A DNA stretch of 64,000 bases from Pholis gunnellus. Taxonomy: Eukaryota; Chordata; Actinopteri; Perciformes; Pholidae. Numbering within the stretch: the stretch's first letter is position 1; every line of letters starts with the position of its first letter. The position numbers were made by a program, and so were the translations under genes. The stretch is from positions 11,327,724-11,391,723 of the forward strand of contig OU342826.1 of NCBI GenBank assembly GCA_910591455.2. Direction: 5' to 3'. Positions 10,777-22,148 of this stretch are shown here, piece after piece. Under the pieces are notes generated by a model. That model saw only the letters and a list, made by a program, of their open reading frames with translations. It made no database searches and was not told the origin of the DNA.

Positions 10777-11198
10777 CTGAAAATAAAAAAATCTATATTA
10801 AAAAAAAAAGAATTTGCTGTACAACAACCGCCGCGTGGACTTCATTTCCGGTAAACCATGTGTGTTTATCCTCCAACGGTGCCAATCAGCTCTTTGTCTA
10901 TCTCGCTGCCCCCAGGGTCCTGGCCCATATGCCTGGTCACACAGGTCGGGACCCTGCCAGCCTCACTGGGACACAAGACTGTGTGTGAAAGTGTGTGTGT
11001 GTGCATCCATCTGTTACGATGGAGGTGCGTCGTGTGACAGATCACCCCTGACCTCACCCCTCCGGGGGGAGAGAGGCTGTGTGTGTGTGTGTGTCTCGCT
11101 CTATAGTTACACACCACAGATGTAGAGTGCGTTCACATGCCTCTGAACATGTACACATTGTCTCTGTATCCGTCTTTATAAGCAATAGGACTGCCTGA
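10777..11198. other. Mixed sequence with short TG runs
   Basis: Contains small TG arrays at about 10,987-11,002 and 11,080-11,094. The 103-codon plus-strand frame has no recognisable domain. Confidence 0.5.
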
Positions 11199-11377
11199 CC
11201 CCCCCCCCCCGCCAACCACCATCACCACCACCACCACTCCTTTCAACACTCACTCTCCCCCCTCCTCTCCCCTGTCTGTGTATTCCGAACCAGATGGGGT
11301 GCCAGGGTCACCTCTGACCCCCCCGCCGCACTGTGACTGATGGGACAGCCCAGCCCTGTCACCCACCCCCCCCCCCC
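11199..11377. repeat. C-rich tract cluster with CCA/CACCAC units
   Basis: Twelve-base C runs at 11,199-11,210 and 11,366-11,377, with an ACCATCACCACCACCACC segment near 11,217-11,235. Low-complexity DNA with i-motif/quadruplex potential. Confidence 0.85.
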
Positions 11378-11394
11378 TCTATTGTACCCTGATG

Positions 11395-11610
11395 GGCATC
11401 TGACACCACTCGGACTCATTTATTAAGAACACTACCACGCACCTGAGCTTCTTAATAAGTCTGCCAATCAGGGTTATCCTGCCGGCGATAGGTTTCAATA
11501 ACTCGCATATTTATCAGAGGCGTGTAATCACTCATTTGTCATGTGGCACCTGAGCTTTGTAATAATGCGGACAATCAACGCATTAGGCTTTAGAAAGCAG
11601 CTGACCTGTA
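11395..11610. promoter_or_regulatory. Candidate conserved non-coding element
   Basis: Balanced, non-repetitive block with paired motifs: TTTATTAAGAAC and CTTAATAAG, 'CACCTGAGCTT' twice (an E-box CACCTG at about 11,441 and again near 11,548), AACTCGCATATTTATC and TTTGTAATAATG. The recurrence of CACCTGAGCTT about 100 bp apart is seen directly. Regulatory function is inference. Confidence 0.33.
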
Positions 11611-12019
11611 GTTACAGGGTCGATTCAACCAAAAGACAAAACAACGTTTTCTCACGTACCAGTGGCATTAACGAGCCACACCGATTGTTTGGGTGATATT
11701 TTCCCAGGTTTTGAGAAATCCGTCTCTGAAATTTCTGCAACACCACAGGGGACCACGGCAACATATCTCTGCAGAAGCAGTGTCTTCACTCAAGGACAAT
11801 CCACAGACCGTGCCGTTTTCATAGGGATTATTTCTTCAGTGGAAAGTAGTGGCGTCTGTAGATTATCCAACTGGGACACTACTTTTGAAAAGAGATGGTT
11901 GCTTTTGAATTTCTTTTCATTTCTGTGAGCAATGCAAATGAAACTTCATTCACCACTATTGCTCTGGGGTGCAGTTAGAAATCTTGCATACTCATTCTTT
12001 AGTTGTGGCGGAAGTTCGG

Positions 12020-12250
12020 GACAAATTATAAGACATTTGCTCTCGGCGTTCCAGAGATATTGTGTTCACGAGAACGGGTAGGACGCGAGGTCGCAGTGAC
12101 CTTTGACCTCCAAATTCGAATCAGTTCATCCTCGAGTCCAAGTGGACGTTTGTGCCAAATTTAAATTTACAGTTTTCCCTCCAGACCTTCCTGAGGTTCT
12201 GCATTCTCGAGAAGGGAGCGGACGGACGGACAACCCAAAAACATTACGCT
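12020..12250 (+). repeat. Interspersed repeat, family 2, copy C
   Basis: Carries GTTCACGAGAACGGG, TGACCTTTGACC (12,097-12,108), CAGTTCATCCTCGAGTCC, TTTGTGCCAAATTT and GGACGGACGGACAACCC. These match a repeat I recall from many percomorph genomes and also a second copy in this window (25,740-26,000) sharing TGACCTTTGACC and GGACAACC blocks. No coding capacity. The class is not assigned. Confidence 0.7.
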
Positions 12251-14239
12251 TTTCGTCCAAAATGACGTACCAGTAGAAGCGAGAAAGAAAATATGATATA
12301 TTAAAATTATATATATATGTTAATTTCTGTGAACTGACCCTTAAAAACGTAAAAACTCTAACACCTTCCTCTACGGACTCACATCACGGCGAGCTATATT
12401 TAAAGGCACCAGCTTCTACCAAACACAGACAGACGTGAATGCACCTCAGTCTGCGTTTGATAATTCATCCCTGCATTTTTGTTATGCATGCGTCTTCATG
12501 TGTGCGTCTCATGAACTCGGGATGTGAGGCGCTGCTATTTCTGGAGTGTAAAGTGTACATCGAGGCCATCAGCAGGAGAAGGATGTTCGTCTCACGGAAT
12601 GCCTCGTGCTAAAGCTCTGGGACAAATTAGCATACAGATTCAGCCGTGGCTGTTGTAAATCCATTTGTCTCCTTGCAGATCTGTAATAAACACCTTCTTT
12701 GGTTATGAAAACTATTTTCTTTCCCCCTGTGATGATTGCTTTTCGCCCCAGTGTGCGGAAATGTCTTACTGTTGTGCATGCTGCAATATTAAGTGTAATG
12801 TGTGGATTCTTTGGGGGGGGGGGGGATGATCCCTATCAGTGTATCGGGTGAGATTGAAATCACAATATGGTTGCATGAGCCCAGTGGCGCGCAAATCTCT
12901 TTAGGGCAGAGGTGATAAGCCCAAAAAGTTATTTCCTCCAAAATGCCAGGGAGGGTTGAAGGGGTCAATCTCCTTCCCTATAACAGAAAAAAAAAATCTC
13001 TGACGTTTGAGAAAGAGATTACAGTTTCCATCCATTACAGAAGTAACATTTTTTTAGTGTATTAGCCTCCATGTGGAGATATCCAGCACAGTGTTTGTGC
13101 TCCTGGTTTTTGTTTTATGGCTATCTTGGACAGACGCAGTGATATTACAGGCAGAAAACACGAAGAAAATAACAGGAGCAGATAAGATAAGAGGAAATGT
13201 ATGTGGCACATACTGTGTGGGAAGCAGTAAAAGCATGTCACAGATGATAACAACACATGTGGAGCCATTGCTTCCCTTTTTAGAATGATTGACAAATCTC
13301 TCACAAGATGTCCGCAAAGAAAACAGGTTTCAGTGTTCTGCTCTCCATTTGTCTTATTTTGAAAATATATAATTTTTAAACTGGACTAAAAGCAGTGGTG
13401 AACAAAATCTAAATGAAAACAATCCAGGAAGCTATTTGCCATCTGCAATCAATATCCTTTGGGAAAAATGTGCACACGCAACAGTGAAATAACCGAGGAA
13501 AAAGCATTTGGGGCTTTAAAAAGGTCAAATGTAGACTGTGAAGTGCTGCCCGTACTCAAATGAGGCCCCTGGGGCCATGTTTTGAAGTGAGCGTTTAGAA
13601 TGAGTACAGTGAATAGCACAACCAGTCAACTCTCACATTCTGAAGGTCACAGTATTCAAAAAGGGGCACCCTGTCCCAGAATGAAGGGCTTTCAGGACCA
13701 CGAGCAACATGCTCTGCCTCGAACCGAGTGGTGTCATCTCAGGCCGCTCTTCACAACATGATCTTCCTCGGGTACACTTCGGTGACGACCTTTGCATTTT
13801 GATACCGTTATGTATTTCAGCACACGTTTGACTCATTAGAAGTCAACAGCATCCTCGATTTATATTCCTCTCGTGATGACTGTAACATGCTACCTGAATG
13901 TAATCGGAACTACAGGGATGCGTTCACAAATACGACCCATCACAGATCACTGATTTCATGCCAAATATGCTAATCAGCGATCCAGAGGACTATTTCTCTG
14001 ATGTCAGTAACATTACGACTGCTTTGACTCAAAATGTAGTTAACATCTGCAGCATAATCCGATTTATTCCCATATGTTTGATTTTGCCTCATTGGCACTG
14101 GCGGACCTGCCGACCTCGTCCGGTTTAGGGTTCTAATCCACGTTTGGTGTGTCAAGTGCTGCCTTTCCACCAGATAGACAAAGTCAAAGTTCACTCTAAT
14201 TTAACACCACGGATCGTCTCTGCAGACGACGGTGACATA
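12251..14239. other. 2 kb without a recognisable gene
   Basis: AT-rich unique DNA with a short TA run (about 12,301-12,317) and a 13-base G run (12,813-12,825). Two overlapping minus-strand frames at 13,054-13,317 (80-87 codons) have no recognisable domain and overlap open frames on the other strand. Confidence 0.5.
12813..12825 (+). repeat. Poly-G tract (13)
   Basis: Thirteen consecutive G bases. Confidence 0.95.
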
Positions 14240-14339
14240 ACGGGTCTTCATGCTGAGCGGCTGAGATGAGTATCCTGAGCTTTCATGAGAACATATCCAC
14301 AGCAGCCCCCACGTATCGCTAAACCGAAGTAGAAAGAAA

Positions 14340-14535
14340 AAAAGAAATGCTTCTGGAAAATAAAATGGCCCAAATTAATGAGATGGAGGATGACAACAGG
14401 ATAATCTATCAAGCGATCACTTTGTAAAAATTCCATCGCAAATTAACATATTGTGCCAGATTACAAACACGGCAGATCCGTGCGGGATTAAGAACAGACA
14501 ACTGGTGCAATAATTAGAAATCCCAGGGTGGCCCG
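14340..14535. promoter_or_regulatory. Candidate conserved non-coding element
   Basis: AT-rich, non-repetitive block with CCAAATTAATGAG, GATAATCTATC, GCAAATTAACATATTG, GGGATTAAG and GCAATAATTAG. The homeodomain-core density suggests an enhancer-like element. Untested. Confidence 0.25.
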
Positions 14536-15689
14536 GGGTGATGCAACTTCAGTGCAAAAAAAAAAGAAGCAAATTGTTATGATGCGAAACAGACAAGTCA
14601 TTCCAAACAGACTGGTTTGAATGCCACGATAATTTTTTTTTTATCGACAGCCATAATTAACCTTTCGTCAGGTTGTGTGAAATGACTGCAACTCACAATC
14701 TCACAATCAAACGCCGCCGGTGAGGCAAGGAAATTGTTGCCTCGGTCACAATCAAACATCGTCGCTTCACGTGGCCCGATTCGGATCTTAAAAGAATTGA
14801 CTTTGAGAAAACTTCGGCTCGAGATAGTTGTTCAGTAAAAGCAGCGAAACACGGCGACTCTGAGGCAGTTAGTCGAGGTACTTGAGGGTGATAAAAAAAA
14901 CAACAAAATGTGACACCAGTTTCCTTTACTGCAAACCTAAAGCACTAAAGTGTCTTCCTCCTGTTTAATTACTTTGCCTGCATCCCCCCCCCCCCCCCCC
15001 CCCCTCCCCCACTTCAGATAACTCTAACTACCTTACTAAATGTTTGCTCAGTGCGAGAGGGACGCGCAATTAAAGCAGGCATTGGCTGCTCCCAATGTAC
15101 AGCTCCGGCTGACCTAAACAATGTGTGTCACAGTCAATACACCGGTGACTGTAAGCATTGTTAGATAGCACCGCATTGATTTGTAAGTGCTGTATGTAAA
15201 CACAGAATGCATTTAAGAAATGGAAGGGCTTGGCCGCCTCTGGCCAGTTAATTACTTGGTGTCACACATGACATCAATCCTGACATGCAAGCCGATTTAC
15301 AAGCTCTGGTGTCTCATGTAGTGCATGTTGAAATATTGAAAGTGACATGGTGAGGTTGTCGAGCTGTTGCACGCAGTTAGCCCGTTTTACCCTTTGATGC
15401 TCGTGTCCTTTTCGTGGTAAACGGAGCCGGGAGGCGCGATGGGATTCAACAAGCGTAAAAAGTAGTGAAACTTCATTGCTTTGGCTCTGGTTGTAACGAT
15501 GCCATTCAAACTCTGGTGGTACTAAATAACTACAAAGATGGCAGACTTGTGAGTACAAGTGGCCCCTCCAGGCAGACTTTGGTGCCTCCGAGGGCCACCT
15601 CATTGTGTCCCCGAGGTTTTATAGCCGTGCGAGCAGTGAGGATCAAGGGATGGTAATCACAGGCTGCAGTGGAATAGTCGGGCTGTAAA
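14536..15689. other. No gene recognised; long C tract
   Basis: Unique sequence containing a 21-base C run (14,984-15,004). The 109-codon minus-strand frame at 15,274-15,603 has no recognisable domain. Confidence 0.5.
14984..15004 (+). repeat. Poly-C tract (21)
   Basis: Twenty-one consecutive C bases, then TCCCCC. Confidence 0.97.
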
Positions 15690-16120
15690 TCACAAGTTTC
15701 ATTAATATACGATTTATCAATTCTTTGGACAACGATACTGCCATGAAGAGAATTTGTTTTAACAAAAGTTGATATCGTTATTTCAAGAAAGGATTCCTGT
15801 GCAAAACAGAATCACACCTGATAAGGATGTTTTCAACTTATCCACAGTGCAGAATTAAACGGTGGCAGTACTGACAGCCTAATGGTCTGAAAAGTCTCGT
15901 TTTAAATGTCGCTGCTGCAAGGAACTGAGGGGGGATATTATCTTGTTTCCTTTCGTACAGGATGTTCCAGTGTTTCCTACGCTAAAGGAGATAAGAGAGG
16001 AAGCATCGAAGCACTTTTTCTTGGCATTAACAGAAATCGAACCGGCTCTCAATCATTTCCACTTCGATACTTCCGTGTCACCGAACTCACGCAGGAACCT
16101 TCCTAAGCAGCACAAAGAGA
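15675..16120. mobile_element. Possible DNA-transposon remnant
   Basis: The stretch from ATCACAAGTTTCATTAATA through ATTTATCAATTCTTTGGAC and CAGTGTTTCCTACGC recalls a teleost DNA element with 'GATTTATCAATT' and 'GACAACGATA' motifs. No terminal repeats or target duplications could be placed, and the identity rests on memory only. Confidence 0.3.
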
Positions 16121-16139
16121 GCATTCTAACACCGCTTTG

Positions 16140-16660
16140 ATGCTGACTGAAATATCGCAACACAGTTGAGATGGATTGCGATTAAGTTTGGTGCACGCAT
16201 TCACAGAACCGACGCTTTGACCCCAGACTTTGACTCTAATGTTTCATAGTTTTTGCCCTCAAAATCTAAAAAAGGCATTCGTGATCCCCGCATCACTATG
16301 ACCTTTCTGTTTTCTGTTTCCAGTCAAATGTCTCAACAACTATTAGATGGATTGTGATCAAACTTGGAATATAAATCCATGTCCCCCTCAGGATAACAGC
16401 TTGGGGGATCCATCTGGTCAAAAATGGAATTTGTCCTATTTAATACCTACCAGACTATTGGTATTCCCACCGGCCTCAGCTGTATTTTGTGTTCACTGAT
16501 AATTAGCAATATTAGCAGACTCACACTAAGCTAAAATGATGAACATGGTAAATATGAACTGCTAATTATCAGCATTGCCAGTGTTGCAAGCTAAGTATTA
16601 AGCTCAAAGCAGCGCTGTGCCTCCACCTCACAGTGCAGCTATGGCTGTAGACTCTTCATT
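16140..16660 (+). repeat. Interspersed repeat, family 1, copy B
   Basis: Second copy of the family at 7,973-8,425. Colinear shared blocks are AAATGTCTCAACA (16,326-16,338), 'GATTGTGATCAAACTTGG', an 'ACACTAAGCTAAAATGATG' middle, 'AGCTCAAAGCAGCGCTGTGC', and the terminal 'ATGGCTGTAGACTCTTC'. This copy is longer at the 5' side and partly duplicates the AAATATC...GATGGATTG unit. Non-coding. Confidence 0.7.
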
Positions 16661-16980
16661 TGGTTTTAACATAAAGACGACGAGCTTAAAACCACAGTCA
16701 GGACTGACACTCCGATCAAGCTGTTTATCCATGTTTCCATAACCGGTATCACACGGCCAAATAAGAACAAGCACAGACAGGTTCGTCAACACAAGCCAAC
16801 ACCTCTGATTCATTGGGGTGATTGATGACCGAAACGCTGTCCAATAAAGCGTCCTTGTTTTCAGGAGGAGAGAAGGATTCTCACCGTGCCGGAACAGACA
16901 GTCTGTGGGTTTACTTCGCTGCACCGGTTCAAGGCAAGGAACAACTGAAACCATGTCTGTTTTCAAGCAACAGCTCACCG

Positions 16981-17482
16981 TTAAAGGGAGAGTTCAGGAG
17001 CTCTGACGTGGTCGTAGTCCGTGCACTACCTATAGCTGATGGAGAAAGGTAATGTGCTGCTGTAGATGAGGCAGCGGTGTACACTCTATATTTAGAGTAT
17101 TTTCCGACGTGGAACTGAAGTTAAAGTGAAGATTATCTAAACTGTTTTTAGTGACTTTAAAGAGAGCATAGATGAGTTTCCCACTCCGCTCAGTTCACCG
17201 TCTGAAAGGGTTGTCTGGCGCTGAGAAATATTCCAAATATAGCGTACACGTTAACGGATATTGATTTTCTTTAAGTGGGCCTGTCTTTTAGGAGGCTGAG
17301 ATACGTTTGGCTTCGCTCTTGTGTCGGTACTCTTGCCCGTTGGGGCCGGCTGACATCTACGGTGGGTCTCCACCACCGTAGAGTCTCTGAAGCATTGCTA
17401 CCTCCTCTGCCAAGACCTTTTCATACTCCTGCATCTAGTACTTCATACATCCCCACTTCAGAATACCCAGACTGTCCCTTAA
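16981..17482. mobile_element. TTAA-bounded MITE (piggyBac/Kolobok-type)
   Basis: The left end at 16,981 reads TTAAAGGGAGAGTTCAGG. The right end, reverse-complemented from 17,482, reads TTAAGGGACAGTCTGGG. Both therefore start with the TTAA target followed by a near-identical GGGA-AGT inverted repeat with one indel. The total of 502 bp, the TTAA duplications and the lack of any transposase frame fit a non-autonomous element mobilised in trans. I recall similar TTAAAGGGAGAGTTC elements from teleosts. Internal open frames (for example 17,275-17,511 plus) are chance. Confidence 0.7.
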
Positions 17483-20090
17483 ATGAGGTATCGTCGAAAA
17501 AACAAATATAGCGAAGCCAACTTTCCTACTGTGGTCTGGACCGCAGGAAGCAAACTGCAGGGGTGATATTACCCGGACTGTTTATTCCAGAGAGCAATAA
17601 ATCCGACATTTAGCGCAGCAAACATTTCTGTTCTTGGTCCTCTGCTCGCTGAATACAATGAAATAGACATTTATTCCTATAGCCAATGCAATTTACAAGT
17701 AAGGGCCAGCCTGTGTCTGAGGAGCAATAACCGCTCGTACTGATGATACAGCCTGTAGTCAATGAGGTGGAGAAGCAGCCGGCCTGGACACTGATTTGAC
17801 TCATTGTTTGTATTGTAAGACTTGCTATGGGAAATGTCCACTCTCAGGGCTTCTTCTCATTCTGTGCCCTTAAAATCATTGTTTGTCGGTGTTAGTCATC
17901 CTCTCGCCCTCTTTCCCTTGCACTCATACCTTTCCTGGGTCGCCTCGTTCACCATCTTGCCACGTCTGCGTTCTCCCGGGCGACCCCTGAAGTCTTCTTG
18001 ATCCCAAACAAAAGGTAGAGCTCTTGAATTGGCTTTCGGGGGGAACAGACTAAGGGAATGTAATGTATCTGTTTCTATCCAGGCCGCCAGTGGGAACAAA
18101 TATTGACATGCAATTCTTTTTTTCTCTCTCACTCTCCCCCCTCTCTGTCTGTGGCCAAACCTTCGCTTCCATTGCAGCTGTGAGGGAGAGTGGGAGGGAG
18201 AGTCGGCGTCACCGGGGAGACCGACATGAATGATAGATTTTTTTCGTTCTTTTCTCCCGCTTCTTGACCTGCTTCCTTTCGCTCCTCTCTGTGCTCCGGC
18301 TTTCGCTCACGTCCTGCTGTCCATCCCTCCGGTGAGAAAGCGAAGCCCTTTCCAACAAGGTAAATAACCATTAGTGGGTGAGTGAGTGGGAAAGAGGGAC
18401 ATGGCGGGGCAGAGAATGAAACGCACAGAGCGAGGAAGACAGTGGGGAAGAGATGAAACTTGGAGAAGGTCATTTGTTGCTTTTTCAATATCCTCGAGCC
18501 CCCTCTGTCACACCTTTTATTTTATCCAAGTGCCTATTTGTCTTTGCTTGAATTGTGTCTTGACTTGAGCAAGAGAGCCAGGGCCTTTCACAATTCACGA
18601 CTTGTAATATAAGAACACAATGGCCGCTTCTCACGACGTTGGGAGATTTCTCATTACGTCTCTTTTGTTTCGTCTTGCCCCGCGCAGAGACACAGACAGA
18701 AGGACGAGGAGACAAAGAGACGGACAGCGACGGGAAGAGACGGTTTGATTTGATTATTTAAGCACAATATCCTGTCGCAGGAGGCACAGGCCTTTTTGCT
18801 GTGGGTGGCAGTCATGCAACATGTCTATGGCTCATCTGCTCTGCCGATCACACATTGGACACATATTATTGATCGCAGATGCTGCCGGTTGCCTCGGTGG
18901 CGTTAACTCAGTTTTGCCCTCTGTCATCCCGTCTGCCTTCCTTCCACCGTGTGTCGGCGTCTCCCTTTCCTCTCCGCTTCTTCTCCCCCACCATCCTTCT
19001 GCTTTTCCCAAGCTTCCCCTACTTCTCGTCTCCCCTCCATCTGCCAGCCCCTCTCTGCATCCCCTTCTGCTTCTGCTACCATCCCTTCTAACTCCGTCTC
19101 TCTGTCCATGGCAGCCCTCTCTCCCGTCAGACATGCCTCTCTACCTCCTCCGTCTCTCTGAGTGTCCTTTGGGGGACACTTGTAGACGAGGCCGGGGCTC
19201 AGACACTTGGAGGTTATGAAGGAAAAACAGTGAATCAAGTTCAGGGCTGTCCAAGTGTTTGCTCGGCATCAGAGCACCCTTTGCTCGTTTGTGGATTTCA
19301 TGAATAATTGATTAAATAATGGAAAATGTAATGAGGCAGATGTTTTAAAATTCAAATTCAAATCAAACAACTAGCCGCGGCGTGCGCCCGCTCTTCAATA
19401 AGCAGATCTCTGCGGTGATTGGCTGGAGGACGGGGCCTGTGTGAGTACAGTGTTCACTGAGGCGTGGAGGGAGGAGATTAATTTGAGGATATTTTGGGGA
19501 GTTGCGCGCACACAGGTGAGTTTGTGTGTGTGTGCACAAAACTTCCAAGTTCAAGCAAGTCAACCTTGACATTTGTGTCTGCGGTATGTTGAAATTCCCC
19601 CGCTGACGACATTGCTCCAAGAAAAACAACTATAAATACGAAATTCTTGTCCAACAGCTTAAGAGAGAAGTGCACGTAGAAATAAATACCTATGGACTGT
19701 ACAAGAATAGGCACAATGTATGTGAGTAAGAGCTATTTTACATAAATCAATGGTAGTAACCGCCAGTCTAGCCACCGTTATATTTTGCTGCCTTGATGAT
19801 TGAGGGTTGATCTCGCCGTGGGAGGAGTTTTGGTCCGGCTGCTCTTTGTGGATGGAGTCGGTGGCAGACTTTGTCTGTTGGATGGTGAGTTTCAAGACGG
19901 AAGCGGAGATTTGTGGCATTTTTCCATCTTCAGTTCTGACTTGTTTCACAGCATACAAATCACTCGGTTTACGTTTCCTGACTCTCCTTTTTCGTTTAGG
20001 TTCAAATCAAAGAATCGGCAAATAGGTGTACTTTGATTCTTTTGGCTAACGAGAGCGGCCATCTTTCTTTCTGGAGTTGGGGATTACTAG
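17483..20090. other. 2.6 kb, partly pyrimidine-rich, no gene recognised
   Basis: From about 18,120 to 18,160 and 18,905 to 19,165 the plus strand is strongly C/T rich, giving several overlapping frames (up to 132 codons, 18,821-19,219) on both strands with Ser/Pro/Leu or Arg/Glu/Gly bias. Several frames stay open at once, which is a composition effect rather than a gene. Nothing else could be assigned. Confidence 0.55.
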
Positions 20091-20360
20091 GGCTGTACCG
20101 AATAGTTCAAAGCTTCATTCACAGCATTGAAGTTCACATTATCATCATTAATAACTTACAGAAGCATTGTGTCCAATAGTCCACCGCCGTCCACCTTCCC
20201 TTCCTCTCTCAAACGCAAAATGTATCAAAAAGAAGATTTTTCCAATGTTTTTATCCAACAAATGAACCTGCTTCAATTCGTATTTGTTGGTATTTTTTCA
20301 AAAACTACACTTTCACTGCGCTCAAAAACGGTGTACTCTGTACGGCGGTGATCAGACAGA
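20091..20360. mobile_element. Possible hAT-like fragment
   Basis: TAGGGCTGTACCGAATAG at 20,091 resembles the TAGGG-starting termini of teleost hAT elements (compare 38,753 and 47,917). A matching inverted terminus was not found nearby, so both the call and the right limit are weak. Confidence 0.3.
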
Positions 20361-20637
20361 ACCATAAATGACATTTATAGAACCACAATAACAAAATCGG
20401 GTCTTTTTTATACGCTACAACAATGCGGTGAAGCACAGACAAAGCAAGAGACTGAACATAGCTCCATCATGATGCATGCGTTCATGCTCAGCGGGTGTGC
20501 TGTGTGCCTGAGCATATGAGGGAGAGTAAAGATGGATTTTACATGTCTGTTTCATACAGAGCCTTGGTATGCGTCTTGCGTATGTGCTCTCGTGATTGTT
20601 CCGTGCATGTCCATCAATGTCACGCTCCAGCGGCGGG

Positions 20638-20662
20638 GTGTGTGTGTGTGTGTGTGTGTGTG
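20638..20662. repeat. (TG)n microsatellite
   Basis: Perfect TG array of about 25 bp. Confidence 0.95.
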
Positions 20663-20953
20663 AGAGACATGACGGATCAGACGCTAGTGTCCCAGGGAAA
20701 AGGAGACGCATTAGGAAGCCGTACTATGCGTGGAAAGTGCACGTCACATCCATGTTCACTCGGTCTCCGCAGCGCCGTCCTTCACTCGGCTGCACCGCTT
20801 CTTTCATTTATCGTCCCCGCACTCTTTTTCCACTTACTTACTTTCTACTACCCCCCCTCAACCCCTCCCTCCACCCCTCCCTCTGTCTCTCTCCGTTTCT
20901 TTCCCTCTCCATCACTCACTCCATAATTTCACCTCTGCTCTGCATCACTCCCC

Positions 20954-20955
<2 letters not shown>

Positions 20956-20994
<39 letters not shown>
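20956..20994. repeat. (CT)n microsatellite
   Basis: Perfect CT array of about 39 bp. Confidence 0.96.
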
Positions 20995-20998
<4 letters not shown>

Positions 20999-21138
20999 TC
21001 AGGCATTTCGGCCCCTCTCTCCCACACTGCCATGGCACAATGCAGGGATCATTAGTGACTTAATGGAGGTAGCCATTTTCTGCAGGGGGCAATAACAATG
21101 GCAATGAGCAGTGTCCACCACTCCTCTGGCCTCCTCCT

Positions 21139-21168
21139 TCCATCCTTCCATCCTTCCATCCTTCCCCT
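21139..21168. repeat. (ATCCTTCC)n tandem
   Basis: Four near-perfect CCATCCTT units. Confidence 0.9.
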
Positions 21169-21304
21169 TTTCTATCTTGTTGACTCTGCTCCCTCGCCCT
21201 CTCTCTCTCCTCTGCAGTGACAGTGACACTGACTGCTGTGTGCACCCGGTGTAAGAGTGGTCCTCCTGTCTCATTTATACTGATATTGGACTCGGTAGCA
21301 GGTA

Positions 21305-21330
21305 CGTGTGTGTGTGTGTGTGTGTGTGTG
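21305..21330. repeat. (TG)n microsatellite
   Basis: TG array of about 26 bp, followed by GGGCACGCGTGTG. Confidence 0.95.
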
Positions 21331-22148
21331 GGCACGCGTGTGTTTTGACATGGGAACGGCCGTCACTGCCAAATAACTGCATAAGCGTACCGTGGTGTGA
21401 CACGTCGGCAAGAACAAACGCAGGTGGGATGCTTACACACGCATGAGCTGACAATAGTGTGCGTGCGCGTGTGTTTGTGTGTGAGTATATTCCTTCAACT
21501 GAGCAACTCTCTGCCAGTTTATTTTGGGTGTTATCGCCGCATGGAAAGGGGTAGAAAGATGGTGATTCGGTGACACATAGCGAAGGCCTTATGGGACAGA
21601 AGAGGAAAATAAATAATACAAAAATCCCACACATTTTCTACATACACACACATGCACGACCTGCTCGACGTCAGCATTTTAAAATCGTGACCATCGCTTC
21701 ACCAAAAATTGTGATGTATGCTATAACTGTCAACCAATTGGCTGAGGGGCCCATAAGAAGACCATTAAAGAGTCAGCTAATAAAAGTAATGAATGATTTA
21801 CATGTAATAAAGGAAGAATGTCAGAGGGATGTGGAATGTTAGGGGTCTTTTAAAGAAAATATGGAATGATACAGATAATGATAGATAAGACACATGTTAT
21901 CAGAATATACTGCGTGTGGGCACTTGTTGGCGAGACGACAGTTGCACTCAGCTTAAATTCCACTAACATGAGTTCACAAAGCTTGAAAAAGGTAAAACAA
22001 GCGTTGCTCTGAATTCCCCAACAGGGAACCGTTACATAAATGTAACATATGTCATGGTAAATCAACGGAGATGCATTAAATGTAGTTTGATAAACTTTGT
22101 TCAGGAACAGGAAAACGCCCAGAACACGGCTCATTTCCCCCGCACGAG

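Larger units (their letters stand above)
20361..22148. other. Simple-repeat-rich stretch, no gene recognised
   Basis: Contains the listed TG, CT and ATCC arrays. Plus-strand frames at 20,495-21,095 (121-155 codons) run through the TG and CT arrays and end in Leu-Ser repeats, so I reject them as genes. Confidence 0.5.

Noticed and set aside
14095..14145. tRNA-type SINE box B (GGTTCTAATCC)
   Set aside because: No box A at the expected distance and no tail; a single short match is not enough.
18821..19238. Several overlapping 70-132 codon frames on both strands
   Set aside because: A stop-poor C/T-rich stretch. Simultaneous openness in several frames indicates composition, not coding.
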